A DNA stretch of 7,887 bases from positions 1 to 7,887 of the forward strand of contig CALKRF010000027.1 in the NCBI GenBank assembly GCA_937990665.1. The letters run 5' to 3'. The position numbers and the translations under genes are program-made. Under the pieces are notes generated by a model that saw only the letters and a list, made by a program, of their open reading frames with translations, was not told where the DNA came from and did no database searches. Position 1 is the stretch's first letter. Every line of letters starts with the position of its first letter. The DNA is from an uncultured Atopobium sp. (GTDB lineage: Bacteria; Actinomycetota; Coriobacteriia; Coriobacteriales; Atopobiaceae). Shown piece by piece: positions 5,869-7,887 of this stretch.

Positions 5869-6720
5869 GTGAAACCAGAAGAACTTTTTATTGGATGTCA
5901 TCTCTCGGCAGGCAAGGGTTGGGAGGCAATGGGTAAAGATGCTCTTTCAATTGGAGCAACTACCTTTGCTTTCTTTACCAGAAATCCTCGTGGCGGCAAC
6001 GCTAAGGCTTTAGATGAGGCTGATGTTGCAAAGCTGCGTGAGCTTCTGAAGACCCATCACTTTGGACCTTTGGTTGCACACGCTCCTTACACCATGAATT
6101 TGTGCTCGGCTAAAGAGGAGACTAGGGATTTTGCTCGTCGTGCGCTTACAGAAGATCTTGAGCGCATGGAGTATCTACCAGGCAATTATTACAACTTTCA
6201 TCCCGGTAGCCATGTTGGCCAAGGGTCTGACGTAGCTATCGAGCAAATCTCGGACGCGCTGAACGATTGTCTTTTTGAAGGTCAGCATACAACCGTGCTT
6301 CTTGAAACTATGGCTGGTAAGGGTACTGAAGTTGGTAAAACGTTTGAAGAAATTGCTGCAATTCTAGATAAGGTAAACCATCCCGAGCTTATGGGCGTAT
6401 GTCTTGATACCTGCCATGTTCATGATGGCGGCTATGAGATTGTAGAAAATCTTGATGAAGTTCTAGATACATTTGACCAGATAATTGGTTTAGAAAAGCT
6501 AAAAGCCTTGCACCTTAATGACTCAAAGAATCCTCTTGGAGCTCATAAAGATAGACACGAGCAGATTGGCAAAGGCTTCATTGGTCTAGAAACGTTCCGT
6601 GCTGTGGTGACTAATCCGCGTATCAATACGCTTCCTATGATTTTGGAAACTCCTCATTCTGAGCTTTCTGGTTGGGGAGAAGAAATTGCGTTACTTCGTT
6701 CTTTTTTAGGTGATAACTAG
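5869..6720 (+). CDS. nfo: Endonuclease IV (AP endonuclease Nfo)
   Basis: A 283-residue TIM-barrel enzyme, near the usual 280, that cleaves DNA 5' to abasic sites in base excision repair using three zinc ions. All nine expected metal ligands can be placed: H71 (AHAPY), H111 (FHPG), E146 (LETMAGKG), D180 and H183 (CLDTCH), H215 (HLNDSK), D228 and H230 (DRHEQIGKG), and E260 (LETP). These lie within two positions of the Escherichia coli numbering as I recall it. The opening FIGCHLSAGKGW is also typical. I chose the GTG at 5869, one base after the coaBC stop, because it has a GAGGAG at suitable distance and gives the family N-terminus. The frame extends back to a GTG at 5836, but that would overlap coaBC by 32 bases and add residues unlike the family. 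It is probably translated by reinitiation after coaBC. Confidence 0.96.
   Translation: MKPEELFIGCHLSAGKGWEAMGKDALSIGATTFAFFTRNPRGGNAKALDEADVAKLRELLKTHHFGPLVAHAPYTMNLCSAKEETRDFARRALTEDLERMEYLPGNYYNFHPGSHVGQGSDVAIEQISDALNDCLFEGQHTTVLLETMAGKGTEVGKTFEEIAAILDKVNHPELMGVCLDTCHVHDGGYEIVENLDEVLDTFDQIIGLEKLKALHLNDSKNPLGAHKDRHEQIGKGFIGLETFRAVVTNPRINTLPMILETPHSELSGWGEEIALLRSFLGDN
6708..6713 (+). promoter_or_regulatory. Ribosome binding site of the ABC-F gene, inside the end of nfo
   Basis: AGGTGA lies 6 nt before the GTG at 6720, which overlaps the nfo stop by one base. It supports that GTG as the start. Confidence 0.6.
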
Positions 6721-7887
6721 TGGGAATTCTGGTAGGTTGCGAACAAATCTCTATGGAATGGCCTGGTAAGAAGGTTCTTACCAACCAAACCATTGGTGTA
6801 AATGAGGGCGACCGTATTGGTGTTGTCGGCAAAAACGGCGATGGCAAATCAACTCTCTTAGATCTTATCGCCAAAAGAATTGAGCCCGATTCTGGCAACG
6901 TAATCTGGAGAAGTGGTATCCAAGTAGGCTATATGGGCCAAAGTGATTCACTTTCTGATACGCAAACCGTTTGTAGCGCCGTTGTAGGTGATACACCAGA
7001 GTACGAGTGGGCATCTGACGCGCGTATTCGCAAGATTATTGATGAGCTCATTGGAGACTTGGACTGGAATGGCCTGGTAGGAGAGCTCTCTGGAGGTCAA
7101 CGTAGACGCTGCGATCTGGCTCGATTGCTGGTAGGTACCTGGGACTTAATGCTCATCGACGAGCCAACCAACCACTTGGACCTTCATGCCATTCAGTGGC
7201 TTGCCAATCACCTTAAAAATCGCTGGTCAGAAGGAAATGGCGCGCTCATTCTGGTCACCCACGATCGTTGGTTTTTGGACGAAGTCTGCGACCACATGTG
7301 GGAAGTCCATGACGGAGTAATTGACCCGTTTGACGGCGGCTATTCTGCCTACATTCAAGCTCGAGTTGAGCGTGATAGACAGGCGGCAGTGATGGAAGAA
7401 CGCCGTCAGAATACGCTGAGAAAAGAGCTTAACTGGCTTGCTCATGGCGCAAAAGCTCGTACGTCAAAGCCTAAGTTTAGGATTGATGCCGCCATGGAGC
7501 TTCTCGCCGAAGATCCACCGCTCAGAAACACGCTTGAGCTTAAGCGTATGGCAGTTTCTAGGTTAGGCAAGCAAGTCATTGAGATGCATGATGTCTCATT
7601 TGCCTATAAGAATGTCGCGACAGCTGCAGACGCAGATCAAAGCACGCAAGCAGATGCAGCTAAGCCACAAACAGAGGTTATCAAGCATGTTGAGTGGCTC
7701 ATTGGACCTGGTGATCGTTATGGCATTTTAGGTGAGAACGGAGCTGGTAAATCCACGCTTCTTGAGCTGATGACGCAGCAATTGCAGCCAACCTCTGGTC
7801 TGGTGAAGGTCGGAAAGTCTGTCAAATTTGGATGGCTTTCTCAGCAGATTGATACGTTTGCCACTAAAGAAACCTGGACGGTACTAG
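6720..7887 (+). CDS. Uup-like ABC-F family ATPase, N-terminal part (runs off the right edge)
   Basis: 389 complete codons are visible and the frame is still open at the last base. The protein has two ABC ATPase domains and no membrane segments, so it is a soluble ABC-F protein rather than a transporter subunit; such proteins act on the ribosome. Domain 1 shows Walker A GKNGDGKS (37-44), Q-loop Q74, signature LSGGQ (123-127), Walker B LMLIDEPTNHLD (D147, E148) and switch histidine H181. A charged linker (about 215-265) contains WLAHGAKARTSKPKFRID, the pattern seen in Uup-type members. Domain 2 begins near 285 with EMHDVSFAY and has Walker A GENGAGKS (338-345); its signature and Walker B lie beyond the window. 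The GTG start overlaps the nfo stop (TAGTG). The Q-loop-to-signature stretch is short, and residues 299-319 form a low-complexity insert. Uup-like is the best assignment; the exact subfamily needs the missing part. Confidence 0.9.
   Translation, partial: MGILVGCEQISMEWPGKKVLTNQTIGVNEGDRIGVVGKNGDGKSTLLDLIAKRIEPDSGNVIWRSGIQVGYMGQSDSLSDTQTVCSAVVGDTPEYEWASDARIRKIIDELIGDLDWNGLVGELSGGQRRRCDLARLLVGTWDLMLIDEPTNHLDLHAIQWLANHLKNRWSEGNGALILVTHDRWFLDEVCDHMWEVHDGVIDPFDGGYSAYIQARVERDRQAAVMEERRQNTLRKELNWLAHGAKARTSKPKFRIDAAMELLAEDPPLRNTLELKRMAVSRLGKQVIEMHDVSFAYKNVATAADADQSTQADAAKPQTEVIKHVEWLIGPGDRYGILGENGAGKSTLLELMTQQLQPTSGLVKVGKSVKFGWLSQQIDTFATKETWTVL
7614..7676 (+). repeat. Low-complexity Ala/Asp/Gln/Thr-rich insert in the second ABC domain
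   Basis: Twenty-one codons (residues 299-319) rich in A, D, Q and T separate two strands that are normally joined by a short turn before Walker A. The DNA carries a near-perfect direct repeat, GCAGACGCAG (7626-7635) and GCAGATGCAG (7650-7659), 24 nt apart, each encoding Ala-Asp-Ala. This looks like expansion of a surface loop. Confidence 0.6.

Noticed and set aside
1..7887. A hidden mobile, defence or other novel multi-gene system
   Set aside because: Every gene in the window belongs to a recognisable core family, spacing is operon-like and only 97 nt at most is non-coding between genes; nothing points to transferred or accessory DNA.

Overview
This window reads as an ordinary stretch of bacterial chromosome carrying housekeeping genes, all on the + strand and packed end to end. 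I see no mobile element, CRISPR array, RNA gene, toxin-antitoxin pair or defence system, and no convincing new biological system. Base composition looks moderate, by eye somewhat under 50% GC. The gene order, the Uup-type ABC-F protein and the protein sequences suggest an Actinomycetota member of class Coriobacteriia, perhaps of the Atopobium/Lancefieldella/Olsenella kind. That placement is an impression from composition and protein style, not a search result.

Left block (1-2599). The C-terminal end of the ribosome-assembly GTPase Der is followed by plsY (acyl-phosphate:glycerol-3-phosphate acyltransferase), gpsA (glycerol-3-phosphate dehydrogenase) and rpe (ribulose-phosphate 3-epimerase). 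Spacing is extremely tight: a 1-nt TAATG overlap between der and plsY, 2 nt between plsY and gpsA, and 9 nt between gpsA and rpe. GpsA makes sn-glycerol 3-phosphate and PlsY acylates it to lysophosphatidic acid, so two consecutive steps of phospholipid synthesis are adjacent. Rpe serves the pentose phosphate pathway.

Middle (2600-3906). A 61-nt spacer with a possible -10 box precedes a class V cysteine desulfurase (NifS/IscS type, start at 2661), which lacks a clear Shine-Dalgarno sequence. A 97-nt spacer (3810-3906) follows. It is the largest gene-free stretch and holds two imperfect dyads, a weak promoter candidate and a strong AGGAGG ribosome binding site.

Right block (3907-7887). Next come a coiled-coil zinc-ribbon protein (PF02591/CT398-like) that appears to have lost one of four zinc cysteines, coaBC (coenzyme A synthesis), nfo (endonuclease IV) and the first two thirds of a Uup-like ABC-F ATPase that runs off the right edge. 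Gaps are 14 nt, 1 nt and a 1-nt TAGTG overlap, so these four genes probably form one transcription unit starting in the 3810-3906 spacer.

The points most worth a second look are small: the three-cysteine zinc ribbon, the dyads upstream of it, the short inter-motif arm and low-complexity insert in the ABC-F protein, and the unusual translation start of the cysteine desulfurase.
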